The notes below the pieces were generated by a model that did not search any database, was not told where the DNA came from, and saw only the letters and a program-made list of their open reading frames with translations. The translations under genes and the position numbers were made by a program. From Nemertoderma westbladi (taxonomy: Eukaryota; Xenacoelomorpha; Nemertodermatida; Nemertodermatidae), in the NCBI GenBank assembly GCA_032718475.1, contig JAUCBJ010000276.1, positions 39,485-103,484 on the forward strand: a DNA stretch of 64,000 bases. Reading direction: 5' to 3'. Numbering within the stretch: position 1 is the stretch's first letter; each line of letters starts with the position of its first letter. This document shows, in pieces, positions 1-13,909 of this stretch.

Positions 1-780
1 TCTAAGAAAACAGAGACAATATTATTGTGGTACCAGAGGTTCTTTGTAAATAATAGCCAGTCTAAGCAAACAGAGACAATATTATTGTGGTACCAGATGT
101 TCTTTGCAGATAATAGACAGTCTAAGAAAACAGAGACAATATTATTGTGGTACCAGAGGTTCTTTGTAGATAATAGCCAGTCTAAGCAAACAGAGACAAT
201 ATTATTGTGGTACCAGATGTTCTTTGTAGATAATAGCCAGTCTAAGCAAACAGAGACAATATTATTGTGGTACCAGGTGTTCTTTGTAGATAATAGCCAG
301 TCTAAGAAAACAGAGACAATATTATTGTGGTACCAGAGGTTCTTTGTAAATAATAGCCAGTCTAAGCAAACAGAGACAATATTATTGTGGTACCAGATGT
401 TCTTTGCAGATAATAGACAGTCTAAGAAAACAGAGACAATATTATTGTGGTACCAGAGGTTCTTTGTAGATAATAGCCAGTCTAAGCAAACAGAGACAAT
501 ATTATTGTGGTACCAGATGTTCTTTGTAGATAATAGCCAGTCTAAGCAAACAGAGACAATATTATTGTGGTACCAGGTGTTCTTTGTAGATAATAGCCAG
601 TCTAAGAAAACAGAGACAATATTATTGTGGTACCAGAGGTTCTTTGTAAATAATAGCCAGTCTAAGCAAACAGAGACAATATTATTGTGGTACCAGATGT
701 TCTTTGCAGATAATAGACAGTCTAAGAAAACAGAGACAATATTATTGTGGTACCAGAGGTTCTTTGTAGATAATAGCCAG
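1..780. repeat. 300-bp pentameric higher-order repeat
   Basis: Five successive 60-bp units differ at diagnostic positions: AAGAAAAC/TTTGTAAAT, then GATGTTC/TTTGCAGATAATAGACAG, then AAGAAAAC/TTTGTAGAT, then GATGTTC/TTTGTAGAT, then CAGGTGTTC. The same order recurs at 1, 301 and 601. The third copy breaks down at 781, where the fourth unit reads GAGATATTATT instead. These are ordinary short higher-order repeats made by unequal exchange. Confidence 0.9.
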
Positions 781-3700
781 TCTAAGCAAACAGAGATATT
801 ATTATTGTGGTACCAGAGGTTCTTTGTAGATAATAGCCAGTCTAAGCAAACAGAGACAATATTATTGTGGTACCAGAGGTTCTTTGTAGATAATAGCTAG
901 TCTAAGCAAACAGAGACAATATTATTGTGGTACAAGAGGTTCTTTGCAGATAATAGACAGTCTAAGAAAACAGAGACAATATTATTGTGGTACCAGAGGT
1001 TCTTTGTAGATAATAGCCAGTCTAAGCAAACAGAGACAATATTATTGTGGTACCAGATGTTCTTTGTAGATAATAGCCAGTCTAAGAAAACAGAGACAAT
1101 ATTATTGTGGTACCAGAGGTTCTTTGTAGATAATAGCCAGTCTAAGCAAACAGAGACAATATTATTGTGGTACCAGAGGTTCTTTGCAGATAATAGACAG
1201 TCTAAGAAAACAGAGACAATATTATTGTGGTACCAGAGGTTCTTTGTAGATAATAGCCAGTCTAAGCAAACAGAGACAATATTATTGTGGTACCAGATGT
1301 TCTTTGTAGATAATAGCCAGTCTAAGAAAACAGAGACAATATTATTGTGGTACCAGAGGTTCTTTGTAGATAATAGCCAGTCTAAGCAAACAGAGACATT
1401 ATTATTGTGGTACCAGAGGTTCTTTGTAGATAATAGCTAGTCTAAGCAAACAGAGACAATATTATTGTGGTACCAGAGGTTCTTTGTAGATAATAGCTAG
1501 TCTAAGCAAACAGAGACAATATTATTGTGGTACCAGAGGTTCTTTAAAGATAATAGCCAGTCTAAGCAAACAGAGACAATATTATTGTGGTACCAGAGGT
1601 TCTTTGCAGATAATAGACAGTCTAAGAAAACAGAGACAATATTATTGTGGTACCAGAGGTTCTTTGTAGATAATAGCCAGTCTAAGCAAACAGAGACAAT
1701 ATTATTGTGGTACCAGATGTTCTTTGCAGATAATAGACAGTCTAAGAAAACAGAGACAATATTATTGTGGTACCAGAGGTTCTTTGTAGATAATAGCCAG
1801 TCTAAGCAAACAGAGATAATATTATTGTGGTACCAGAGGTTCTTTGTAGATAATAGCTAGTCTAAGCAAACAGAGACAATATTATTGTGGTACCAGAGGT
1901 TCTTTGTAGATAATAGCTAGTCTAAGCAAACAGAGACAATATTATTGTGGTACCAGAGGTTCTTTGTAGATAATAGCCAGTCTAAGCAAACAGAGACAAT
2001 ATTATTGTGGTACCAGAGGTTCTTTGTAGATAATAGCCAGTCTAAGCAAACAGAGACAATATTATTGTGGTACTAAAGGTTCTTTGTAGATAATAGCCAG
2101 TCGAAGCAAACAGAGACAATATTATTGTGGTACCAGAGGTTCTTTGTAGATAATAGCTAGTCTAAGCAAACAGAGACAATATTATTGTGGTACCAGAGGT
2201 TCTTTGTAGATAATAGCCAGTCTAAGCAAACAGAGACAATATTATTGTGGTACCAGAGGTTCTTTGTAGATAATAGCCAGTCTAAGCAAACAGAGACAAT
2301 ATTATTGTGGTACTAAAGGTTCTTTGTAGATAATAGCCAGTCTAAGCAAACAGAGACAATATTATTGTGGTACCAGAGGTTCTTTGTAGATAATAGCTAG
2401 TCTAAGCAAACAGAGACAATATTATTGTGGTACCAGAGGTTCTTTGTAGATAATAGCCAGTCTAAGCAAACAGAGACAATATTATTGTGGTACCAGAGGT
2501 TCTTTGTAGATAATAGCCAGTCTAAGCAAACAGAGACAATATTATTGTGGTACCAGAGGTTCTTTGTAGATAATAGCCAGTCTAAGCAAACAGAGACAAT
2601 ATTATTGTGGTACCAGAGGTTCTTTGTAGATAATAGCTAGTCTAAGCAAACAGAGACAATATTATTGTGGTACCAGAGGTTCTTTGTAGATAATAGCTAG
2701 TCTAAGCAAACAGAGACAATATTATTGTGGTACCAGAGGTTCTTTGTAGATAATAGCCAGTCTAAGCAAACAGAGACAATATTATTGTGGTACCAGAGGT
2801 TCTTTGTAGATAATAGCTAGTCTAAGCAAACAGAGACAATATTATTGTGGTACCAGAGGTTCTTTGTAGATAATAGCCAGTCTAAGCAAACAGAGACAAT
2901 ATTATTGTGGTACCAGAGGTTCTTTGTAGATAATAGCCAGTCTAAGCAAACAGAGACAATATTATTGTGGTACCAGAGGTTCTTTGTAGATAATAGCCAG
3001 TCTAAGCAAACAGAGACAATATTATTGTGGTACCAGAGGTTCTTTGTAGATAATAGCCAGTCTAAGCAAACAGAGACAATATTATTGTGGTACCAGAGGT
3101 TCTTTGTAGATAATAGCCAGTCTAAGCAAACAGAGACAATATTATTGTGGTACCAGAGGTTCTTTGTAGATAATAGCCAGTCTAAGCAAACAGAGACAAT
3201 ATTATTGTGGTACCAGAGGTTCTTTGTAGATAATAGCCAGTCTAAGCAAACAGAGACAATATTATTGTGGTACCAGAGGTTCTTTGTAGATAATAGCCAG
3301 TCTAAGCAAACAGAGACAATATTATTGTGGTACCAGAGGTTCTTTGTAGATAATAGCCAGTCTAAGCAAACAGAGACAATATTATTGTGGTACCAGAGGT
3401 TCTTTGTAGATAATAGCTAGTCTAAGCAAACAGAGACAATATTATTGTGGTACCAGAGGTTCTTTGTAGATAATAGCCAGTCTAAGCAAACAGAGACAAT
3501 ATTATTGTGGTACCAGAGGTTCTTTGTAGATAATAGCCAGTCTAAGCAAACAGAGACAATATTATTGTGGTACCAGAGGTTCTTTGTAGATAATAGCCAG
3601 TCTAAGCAAACAGAGACAATATTATTGTGGTACCAGAGGTTCTTTGTAGATAATAGCCAGTCTAAGCAAACAGAGACAATATTATTGTGGTACCAGAGGT

Positions 3701-6700
3701 TCTTTGTAGATAATAGCTAGTCTAAGCAAACAGAGACAATATTATTGTGGTACCAGAGGTTCTTTGTAGATAATAGCCAGTCTAAGCAAACAGAGACAAT
3801 ATTATTGTGGTACCAGAGGTTCTTTGTAGATAATAGCCAGTCTAAGCAAACAGAGACAATATTATTGTGGTACCAGAGGTTCTTTGTAGATAATAGCCAG
3901 TCTAAGCAAACAGAGACAATATTATTGTGGTACCAGAGGTTCTTTGTAGATAATAGCTAGTCTAAGCAAACAGAGACAATATTATTGTGGTACCAGAGGT
4001 TCTTTGTAGATAATAGCCAGTCTAAGCAAACAGAGACAATATTATTGGGGTACCAGAGGTTCTTTGTAGATAATAGCCAGTCTAAGCAAACAGAGACAAT
4101 ATTATTGTGGTACCAGAGGTTCTTTGTAGATAATAGCTAGTCTAAGCAAACAGAGACAATATTATTGGGGTACCAGAGGTTCTTTGTAGATAATAGCCAG
4201 TCTAAGCAAACAGAGACAATATTATTGTGGTACCAGAGGTTCTTTGTAGATAATAGCCAGTCTAAGCAAACAGAGACAATATTATTGTGGTACTAAAGGT
4301 TCTTTGTAGATAATAGCCAGTCGAAGCAAACAGAGATAATATTATTGTGGTACCAGAGGTTCTTTGTAGATAATAGCTAGTCTAAGCAAACAGAGACAAT
4401 ATTATTGTGGTACCAGAGGTTCTTTGTAGATAATAGCCAGTCTAAGCAAACAGAGACAATATTATTGTGGTACCAGAGGTTCTTTGTAGATAATAGCTAG
4501 TCTAAGCAAACAGAGACAATATTATTGTGGTACCAGAGGTTCTTTGTAGATAATAGCCAGTCTAAGCAAACAGAGACAATATTATTGTGGTACCAGAGGT
4601 TCTTTGTAGATAATAGCCAGTCTAAGCAAACAGAGACAATATTATTGTGGTACCAGAGGTTCTTTGTAGATAATAGCTAGTCTAAGCAAACAGAGACAAT
4701 ATTATTGTGGTACCAGAGGTTCTTTGTAGATAATAGCCAGTCTAAGCAAACAGAGACAATATTATTGTGGTACAAGAGGTTCTTTGTAGATAATAGCTAG
4801 TCTAAGCAAACAGAGACAATATTATTGTGGTACTAAAGGTTCTTTGTAGATAATAGCTAGTCTAAGCAAACAGAGACAATATTATTGTGGTACTAAAGGT
4901 TCTTTGTAGATAATAGCCAGTCGAAGCAAACAGAGATAATATTATTGTGGTACCAGAGGTTCTTTGTAGATAATAGCTAGTCTAAGCAAACAGAGACAAT
5001 ATTATTGTGGTACTAAAGGTTCTTTGTAGATAATAGCCAGTCGAAGCAAACAGAGATAATATTATTGTGGTACCAGAGGTTCTTTGTAGATAATAGCCAG
5101 TCTAAGCAAACAGAGACAATATTATTGTGGTACTAAAGGTTCTTTGTAGATAATAGCTAGTCTAAGCAAACAGAGACAATATTATTGTGGTACTAAAGGT
5201 TCTTTGTAGATAATAGCCAGTCGAAGCAAACAGAGATAATATTATTGTGGTACCAGAGGTTCTTTGTAGATAATAGCCAATCTAAGCAAACAGAGACAAT
5301 ATTATTGTGGTACCAGAGGTTCTTTAAAGATAATAGCCAGTCGAAGCAAACAGAGACAATATTATTGTGGTACTAAAGGTTCTTTGTAGATAATAGCCAG
5401 TCGAAGCAAACAGAGATAATATTATTGTGGTACCAGAGGTTCTTTGTAGATAATAGCTAGTCTAAGCAAACAGAGACAATATTATTGTGGTACTAAAGGT
5501 TCTTTGTAGATAATAGCCAGTCTAAGCAAACAGAGACAATATTATTGTGGTACCAGAGGTTCTTTGTAGATAATAGCTAGTCTAAGCAAACAGAGACAAT
5601 ATTATTGTGGTACTAAAGGTTCTTTGTAGATAATAGCCAGTCGAAGCAAACAGAGACAATATTATTTTGGTACCAGAGGTTCTCTGTAGATAATAGCCAG
5701 TCGAAGCAAACAGAGATAATATTATTGTGGTACCAGAGGTTCTTTGTAGATAATAGCTAGTCTAAGCAAACAGAGACAATATTATTTTGGTACCAGATGT
5801 TCTCTGTAGATAATAGCCAGTCGAAGCAAACAGAGATAATATTATTGTGGTACCAGAGGTTCTTTGTAGATAATAGCTAGTCTAAGCAAACAGAGACAAT
5901 ATTATTTTGGTACCAGATGTTCTTTGTAGATAATAGCTAGTCTAAGCAAACAGAGACAATATTATTGTGGCACCAGAGGTTCTCTGTAGATAATAGCCAG
6001 TCGAAGCAAACAGAGATAATATTATTGTGGTACCAGAGGTTCTTTGTAGATAATAGCTAGTCTAAGCAAACAGAGACAATATTATTGTGGTACTAAAGGT
6101 TCTTTGTAGATAATAGCTAGTCTAAGCAAACAGAGACAATATTATTGTGGTACTAAAGGTTCTTTGTAGATAATAGCCAGTCGAAGCAAACAGAGATAAT
6201 ATTATTGTGGTACCAGAGGTTCTTTGTAGATAATAGCTAGTCTAAGCAAACAGAGACAATATTATTGTGGTACTAAAGGTTCTTTGTAGATAATAGCTAG
6301 TCTAAGCAAACAGAGACAATATTATTGTGGTACTAAAGGTTCTTTGTAGATAATAGCTAGTCTAAGCAAACAGAGACAATATTATTGTGGTACTAAAGGT
6401 TCTTTGTAGATAATAGCCAGTCGAAGCAAACAGAGATAATATTATTGTGGTACCAGAGGTTCTTTGTAGATAATAGCTAGTCTAAGCAAACAGAGACAAT
6501 ATTATTGTGGTACCAGAGGTTCTTTGTAGATAATAGCTAGTCTAAGCAAACAGAGACAATATTTTTGTGGTACTAAAGGTTCTTTGTAGATAATAGCCAG
6601 TCGAAGCAAACAGAGATAATATTATTGTGGTACCAGATGTTCTTTGTAGATAATAGCCAGTCTAAGCAAACAGAGACAATATTATTGTGGTACCAGAGGT

Positions 6701-8400
6701 TCTTTGTAGATAATAGCTAGTCTAAGCAAACAGAGACAATATTTTTGTGGTACTAAAGGTTCTTTGTAGATAATAGCCAGTCGAAGCAAACAGAGATAAT
6801 ATTATTGTGGTACCAGATGTTCTTTGTAGATAATAGCCAGTCTAAGCAAACAGAGACAATATTATTGTGGTACCAATGGTTCTTTGTAGATAATAGACAG
6901 TCTAAGCAAACAGAGACAATATTATTGTGGTACTAAAGGTTCTTTGTAGATAATAGCCAGTCGAAGCAAACAGAGATAATATTATTGTGGTACCAGAGGT
7001 TCTTTGTAGATAATAGCCAGTCGAAGCAAACAGAGACAATATTATTGTGGTACTAAAGGTTCTTTGTAGATAATAGCTAGTCTAAGCAAACAGAGACAAT
7101 ATTATTGTGGTACTAAAGGTTCTTTGTAGATAATAGCCAGTCGAAGCAAACAGAGATAATATTATTGTGGTACCAGATGTTCTTTGTAGATAATAGACAG
7201 TCTAAGCAAACAGAGACAATATTATTGTGGTACTAAAGGTTCTTTGTAGATAATAGCCAGTCGAAGCAAACAGAGATAATATTATTGTGGTACCAGAGGT
7301 TCTTTGTAGATAATAGCCAGTCGAAGCAAACAGAGATAATATTATTGTGGTACCAGAGGTTCTTTGTAGATAATAGCTAGTCTAAGCAAACAGAGACAAT
7401 ATTATTGTGGTACTAAAGGTTCTTTGTAGATAATAGCTAGTCTAAGCAAACAGAGACAATATTATTGTGGTACTAAAGGTTCTTTGTAGATAATAGCCAG
7501 TCGAAGCAAACAGAGATAATATTATTGTGGTACCAGATGTTCTTTGTAGATAATAGCTAGTCTAAGCAAACAGAGACAATATTATTGTGGTACTAAAGGT
7601 TCTTTGTAGATAATAGCCAGTCGAAGCAAACAGAGACAATATTATTGTGGTACTAAAGGTTCTTTGTAGATAATAGCTAGTCTAAGCAAACAGAGACAAT
7701 ATTATTGTGGTACTAAAGGTTCTTTGTAGATAATAGCCAGTCTAAGCAAACAGAGACAATATTATTGTGGTACCAGAGGTTCTTTGTAGATAATAGCTAG
7801 TCTAAGCAAACAGAGACAATATTATTGTGGTACTAAAGGTTCTTTGTAGATAATAGCCAGTCTAAGCAAACAGAGACAATATTATTGTGGTACCAGAGGT
7901 TCTTTGTAGATAATAGCTAGTCTAAGCAAACAGAGACAATATTATTGTGGTACTAAAGGTTCTTTGTAGATAATAGCTAGTCTAAGCAAACAGAGACAAT
8001 ATTATTGTGGTACTAAAGGTTCTTTGTAGATAATAGCCAGTCGAAGCAAACAGAGATAATATTATTGTGGTACCAGAGGTTCTTTGTAGATAATAGCAGT
8101 CTAAGCAAACAGAGACAATATTATTGGGGTACCAGAGGTTCTTTGTAGATAATAGCCAGTCTAAGCAAACAGAGACAATATTATTGTGGTACCAGAGGTT
8201 CTTTGTAAATAATAGCCCGTCTAAGAAAACAGAGACAATATTATTGTGGTACCAGAGGTTCTTTGTAGATAATAGCCAGTCTAAGCAAACAGAGACAATA
8301 TTATTGTGGTACCAGAGGTTCTTTGTAGATAATAGACAGTCTAAGCAAACAGAGACAATATTATTGTGTTACCAGAGGTTCTTTATATATAATAGCCAGT

Positions 8401-10800
8401 CTAAGCAAACATATACAATATTAACGTGGTACCAGAGGTTCTTTGTAAATAATACCCCGTCTAAGAAAACAGAGACAATATTATTGTGGTACCAGAGGTT
8501 CTTTGTAGATAATAGCCAGTCTAAGCAAACAGAGACAATATTATTGTGGTACCAGAGGTTCTTTGTAAATAATAGCCCGTCTAAGAAAACAGAGACAATA
8601 TTATTGTGGTACCAGAGGTTCTTTGTAGATAATAGCCAGTCTAAGCAAACAGAGACAATATTATTGTGGTACCAGAGGTTCTTTGTAGATAATAGACAGT
8701 CTAAGCAAACAGAGACAATATTATTGTGTTACCAGAGGTTCTTTATATATAATAGCCAGTCTAAGCAAACATATACAATATTATTGGGGTACCAGAGGTT
8801 CTTTGTAAATAATAGCCAGTTTAAGCAAACAGAGACAATATTATTGTGGTACCAGAGGTTCTTTGTAGATAATAGCCAGTCTAAGCAAACAGAGACAATA
8901 TTATTGTGGTACCAGAGGTTCTTTGTGAATAATAGCCAGTCTAAGCAAACAGAGACAATATTATTGTGGTACCAGAGGTTCTTTGTAGATAATAGCCAGT
9001 CTAAGCCAACAGAGACAATATTATTGTGGTACCAGAGGTTCTTTGTAGATAATAGCCAGTCTAAGCAAACAGAAATAATATCATTGTGGTACCAGAGGTT
9101 CTCTGTAGATAATAGACAGACCAAGCAAACAGAGACAATATTATTGTGGTACCAAAGGTTCTATGTAGATAACAGCCAGTCTAAGCAAACAGAGACAATA
9201 TTATTGGGGTACCAGAGGTTCTTTGTAGATAATAGCCAGTCGAAGCAAACAGAGATAATATTATTGTGGTACCAGAGGTTCTTTGTAGATAATAGCCAGT
9301 CGAAGCAAACAGAGACAATATTATTGTGGTACTAAAGGTTCTTTGTAGATAATAGCTAGTCTAAGCAAACAGAGACAATATTATTGTGGTACTAAAGGTT
9401 CTTTGTAGATAATAGCTAGTCTAAGCAAACAGAGACAATATTATTGTGGTACTAAAGGTTCTTTGTAGATAATAGCCAGTCGAAGCAAACAGAGATAATA
9501 TTATTGTGGTACCAGATGTTCTTTGTAGATAATAGACAGTCTAAGCAAACAGAGACAATATTATTGTGGTACTAAAGGTTCTTTGTAGATAATAGCCAGT
9601 CGAAGCAAACAGAGATAATATTATTGTGGTACCAGAGGTTCTTTGTAGATAATAGCCAGTCGAAGCAAACAGAGACAATATTATTGTGGTACTAAAGGTT
9701 CTTTGTAGATAATAGCCAGTCGAAGCAAACAGAGATAATATTATTGTGGTACCAGAGGTTCTTTGTAGATAATAGCCAGTCGAAGCAAACAGAGACAATA
9801 TTATTGTGGTACTAAAGGTTCTTTGTAGATAATAGCTAGTCTAAGCAAACAGAGACAATATTATTGTGGTACTAAAGGTTCTTTGTAGATAATAGCTAGT
9901 CTAAGCAAACAGAGACAATATTATTGTGGTACTAAAGGTTCTTTGTAGATAATAGCCAGTCTAAGCAAACAGAGACAATATTAACGTGGTACCAGAGGTT
10001 CTTTGTAAATAATACCCCGTCTAAGAAAACAGAGACAATATTATTGTGGTACCAGAGGTTCTTTGTAGATAATAGCCAGTCTAAGCAAACAGAGACAATA
10101 TTATTGTGGTACCAGAGGTTCTTTGTAAATAATAGCCCGTCTAAGAAAACAGAGACAATATTATTGTGGTACCAGAGGTTCTTTGTAGATAATAGCCAGT
10201 CTAAGCAAACAGAGACAATATTATTGTGGTACCAGAGGTTCTTTGTAGATAATAGACAGTCTAAGCAAACAGAGACAATATTATTGTGTTACCAGAGGTT
10301 CTTTATATATAATAGCCAGTCTAAGCAAACATATACAATATTATTGGGGTACCAGAGGTTCTTTGTAAATAATAGCCAGTTTAAGCAAACAGAGACAATA
10401 TTATTGTGGTACCAGAGGTTCTTTGTAGATAATAGCCAGTCTAAGCAAACAGAGACAATATTATTGTGGTACCAGAGGTTCTTTGTGAATAATAGCCAGT
10501 CTAAGCAAACAGAGACAATATTATTGTGGTACCAGAGGTTCTTTGTAGATAATAGCCAGTCTAAGCCAACAGAGACAATATTATTGTGGTACCAGAGGTT
10601 CTTTGTAGATAATAGCCAGTCTAAGCAAACAGAAATAATATCATTGTGGTACCAGAGGTTCTCTGTAGATAATAGACAGACCAAGCAAACAGAGACAATA
10701 TTATTGTGGTACCAAAGGTTCTATGTAGATAACAGCCAGTCTAAGCAAACAGAGACAATATTATTGGGGTACCAGAGGTTCTTTGTAGATAATAGACAGT
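8401..10800. repeat. Duplicated block at 1560-bp offset (26 units)
   Basis: The run of distinctive units at about 8431-9240 reappears at about 9991-10800, offset by 1560 bp. Shared private variants include GTGTTACC, CTTTATATAT, CATATACAATATTATTGG, AGTTTAAGCAAAC, TTTGTGAAT, AAGCCAAC, CAGACCAAGC and GATAACAGCC. The two copies differ by very few bases; one is GCCAGT against GACAGT at the right end. A nested 360-bp repeat lies inside (8161 against 8521). Between the two copies lies less distinctive array with TACTAAAGG units. Confidence 0.88.
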
Positions 10801-11854
10801 CTAAGCAAACAGATACAATATTATTGTGGTACCAGAGGTTCTTTGTAGATAATAGCCAGTCTAAGCAAACAGATACAATATTATTGTGGTACCAGAGGTT
10901 CTTTGTAGATAATAGCAAATCTAAGCAAACAGAGACAATATTATTGTGGTACCAGATGTTCTTTGTAGATAATAATAGCCAATCTAAGCAAACAGATACA
11001 ATATTATTGTGGTACCAGAGGTTCTTTGTAAATAATAGCCAGTCTAAGCAAACAGAGACAATATTATTGTGGTACCAGAGGTTCTTTGTAAATAATAGAC
11101 AGTCTAAGCAAACAGAGACAATATTATTATAGAACCAGAGGTTCTTTGTAGATAATAGCCAGTCTAAGCAAACAGAGATAATATTATTGTGGAACCAGAG
11201 GTTCTTTGTAGATAATAGCCAGTCTAAGCAAACAGAGACAATATTATTGTGGTACAAGAGGTTGTTTGTAGATAATAGCCAGTCTAAGCAAACAGAGATA
11301 ATATTATTGTGGTACCAGATGTTGTTTGTAGATAATAACCAGTCTAAGAAAATAGAGACAATATTATTGTGGTACAAGAGGTTCTTTGTAGATAATAGCC
11401 AGTCTAAGCAAACAGAGATAATATTATTGTGGTAACAGATGTTCTTTGTAGATAATAGCCAGTCTAAGCAAACAGAGACAATATTATTGTGGAACCAGAG
11501 GCTCTTTGTAGATAATAGCCAGTCTAAGCAAACAGAGACAATATTATTGTGGAACCAGAGGCTCTTTGTAGATAATAGCCAGTCTAAGCAAACAGAGACA
11601 ATATTATTGTGGTACCAGAGGTTCTTTAAAGATAATAGACAGTCTAAGAAAACAGAGACAATATTATTGTGATACAAGAGGTTCTTTGTAGATAATAGCC
11701 AATCTAAGCAAACAAAGATAATATTATTGTGGTACCAGATGTTCTTTGTAGATAATAGACAGTCTAAGCAAACAGAGACAATATTATTGTAGTACCAGAG
11801 GTTCTTTAAAGATAATAGCCAGTCTAAGCAAACAGAGACAATATTATTGTGGTA

Positions 11855-12088
11855 GCAAAAGCAAACAGTCGGCCGAAGCCGGAGGCGACCCGAAGGCTCC
11901 TCTTTCGATAGCTGCTACCCGAGGGTAGGGGTGGTCGCTACTCCTATCCCAAGATTTGCTCCCAGTTATTTAACTGGTACTCATTTTATCGACCCCAGTG
12001 GATGAAAGGCTGAGTGGACCCTGGCGGGATGAACCTACAACCAATAGATTGCAGGCCCGGCGCTCAACCAACTGAGCTACCCCGCCGT
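11855..12088 (-). mobile_element. tRNA-derived SINE inserted in the satellite
   Basis: Read on the minus strand, the element starts at 12088 with a tRNA-like head: GGCGGGGTAGCTCAGTTGG, which contains a good polymerase III A box (TAGCTCAGTTGG), and about 35 bases on GTAGGTTCATCCC, a degenerate B box. A body follows containing CCTTTCATCC, GGTCGATAAAATGAG and GTACCAGTTAAATAACTGG, a core resembling that of SINEs widespread in molluscs and other lophotrochozoans. The end is a C/G-rich stretch and a short TTTGCTTTTGC tail at 11855. The 14 bases ATATTATTGTGGTA occur immediately on both sides (11841-11854 and 12089-12102), so this is a retroposition target-site duplication within a satellite unit. 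It is a non-coding mobile element and no functional tRNA is predicted. Confidence 0.88.
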
Positions 12089-13909
12089 ATATTATTGTGG
12101 TACCAGAGGTTCTTTAAAGATAATAGCCAGTCTAAGCAAACAGAGACCATATTATTGTGGTACCAGATGTTCTTTGTAGATAATAGCCATTCTAAGCAAA
12201 CACAGACAATATTATTGTGGTAACAGACAATCTTTGTAAATAATAGCCAGTCTAAGCAAACAGAGACAATATTATTGTGGTACCAGAGGTTCTTTGTAGA
12301 TAATAGACAGTCTAAGAAAACAGAGACAATATTATTGTGGTACAAGAGGTTCTTTGTAGATAATAGCCAATCTAAGCAAACAGAGACAATATTATTGTGG
12401 CACCAGAGGTTCTTTGTGGATAATAGCCAGTCTAAGCAAACAGAGACAATATTATTGTGGAACCAGAGGTTCTTTGTAGATAATAGCCATTCTAAGCAAA
12501 CAGAGACAATATTATTGTGGTACCAGAGGTTCTTTAAAGATAATAGCCAGTCTAAGCAAACAGAGACAATATTATTGTGGTACCAGATGTTCTTTGTAGA
12601 TTATAGCCATTCTAAGCAAACACAGACAATATTATTGTGGTAACAGACAATCTTTGTAAATAATAGCCAGTCTAAGCAAACAGAGACAATATTATTGTGG
12701 TACCAGAGGTTCTTTGTAGATAATAGACAGTCTAAGAAAACAGAGACAATATTATTGTGGTACAAGAGGTTCTTTGTAGATAATAGCCAATCTAAGCAAA
12801 CAGAGACAATATTATTGTGGCACCAGAGGTTCTTTGTGGATAATAGCCAGTCTAAGCAAACAGAGACAATATTATTGTGGAACCAGAGGTTCTTTGTAGA
12901 TAATAGCCAGTCTAAGCAAACAGAGACAATATTATTGTGGTACCAGAGGTTCTTTGTAGATAATAGCCAGTCTAAGCAAACAGAGACAATATTATTGTGG
13001 TACTAAAGGTTCTTTGTAGATAATAGACAGTCTAAGCAAACAGAGACAATAATATTGTGGTACCAGAGGTTCTTTAAAGATAATAGCCAATCTAAGCAAA
13101 CAGAGACAATATTATTGTGGTACCAGAGGTTCTTTAAAGATAATAGCCAGTCTAAGCAAACAGAGACATATTATTGTGGTACCAGAGGTTCTTTGTAGAT
13201 AATAGCCAGTCTAAGCAAACAGAGACAATATTATTGTGGTACTAAAGGTTCTTTGTAGATAATAGACAGTCTAAGCAAACAGAGACAATAATATTGTGGT
13301 ACCAGAGGTTCTTTGTAGATAATAGCCAGTCTAAGCAAACAGAGACAATATTATTGTGGTACTAAAGGTTCTTTGTAGATAATAGACAGTCTAAGCAAAC
13401 AGAGACAATAATATTGTGGTACCAGAGGTTCTTTAAAGATAATAGCCAATCTAAGCAAACAGAGACAATATTATTGTGGTACCAGAGGTTCTTTAAAGAT
13501 AATAGCCAGTCTAAGCAAACAGAGACAATATTATTGTGGTACCAGAGGTTCTTTGTAGATAATAGCCAGTCTAAGCAAACAGAGACAATATTATTGTGGT
13601 ACTAAAGGTTCTTTGTAGATAATAGACAGTCTAAGCAAACAGAGACAATAATATTGTGGTACCAGAGGTTCTTTAAAGATAATAGCCAGTCTAAGCAAAC
13701 AGAGACAATATTATTGTGGTACCAGAGGTTCTTTGTAGATAATAGCCAGTCTAAGCAAACAGAGACAATATTATTGTGGTACCAGAGGTTCTTTAAAGAT
13801 AATAGCCAGTCTAAGCAAACAGAGACATATTATTGTGGTACCAGAGGTTCTTTGTAGATAATAGCCAGTCTAAGCAAACAGAGACAATATTATTGTGGTA
13901 CTAAAGGTT

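Larger units (their letters stand above)
1..11854. repeat. 60-bp satellite array, block 1 (about 198 units)
   Basis: Head-to-tail 60-bp units with the landmarks TCTAAGCAAACAGAGACAAT, ATTATTGTGGTACCAGAGGT and TCTTTGTAGATAATAGCCAG in that order. Most units carry one KpnI site (GGTACC). The phase is exact until a 1-bp loss near 8097 and a 3-bp gain near 10970. From 1 to 780 the units form a 300-bp pentamer. From about 1381 to 8100 stop-creating variants (AGCTAG for AGCCAG, TACTAAAGG for TACCAGAGG) are common. From 8161 to 11132 rarer variants appear (CATATAC, TTATATAT, AATACCCCGT). The array begins outside the window. The reading frames over it are by-products of a period divisible by three: stops fall at variable units and no start or splice context is shared. 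I see no sign of a protein gene. Confidence 0.97.

Noticed and set aside
12014-12088. A functional tRNA gene within the insertion
   Set aside because: The T arm is incomplete and the anticodon arm does not pair well. Target duplications and a SINE body show it is a retroposon head.
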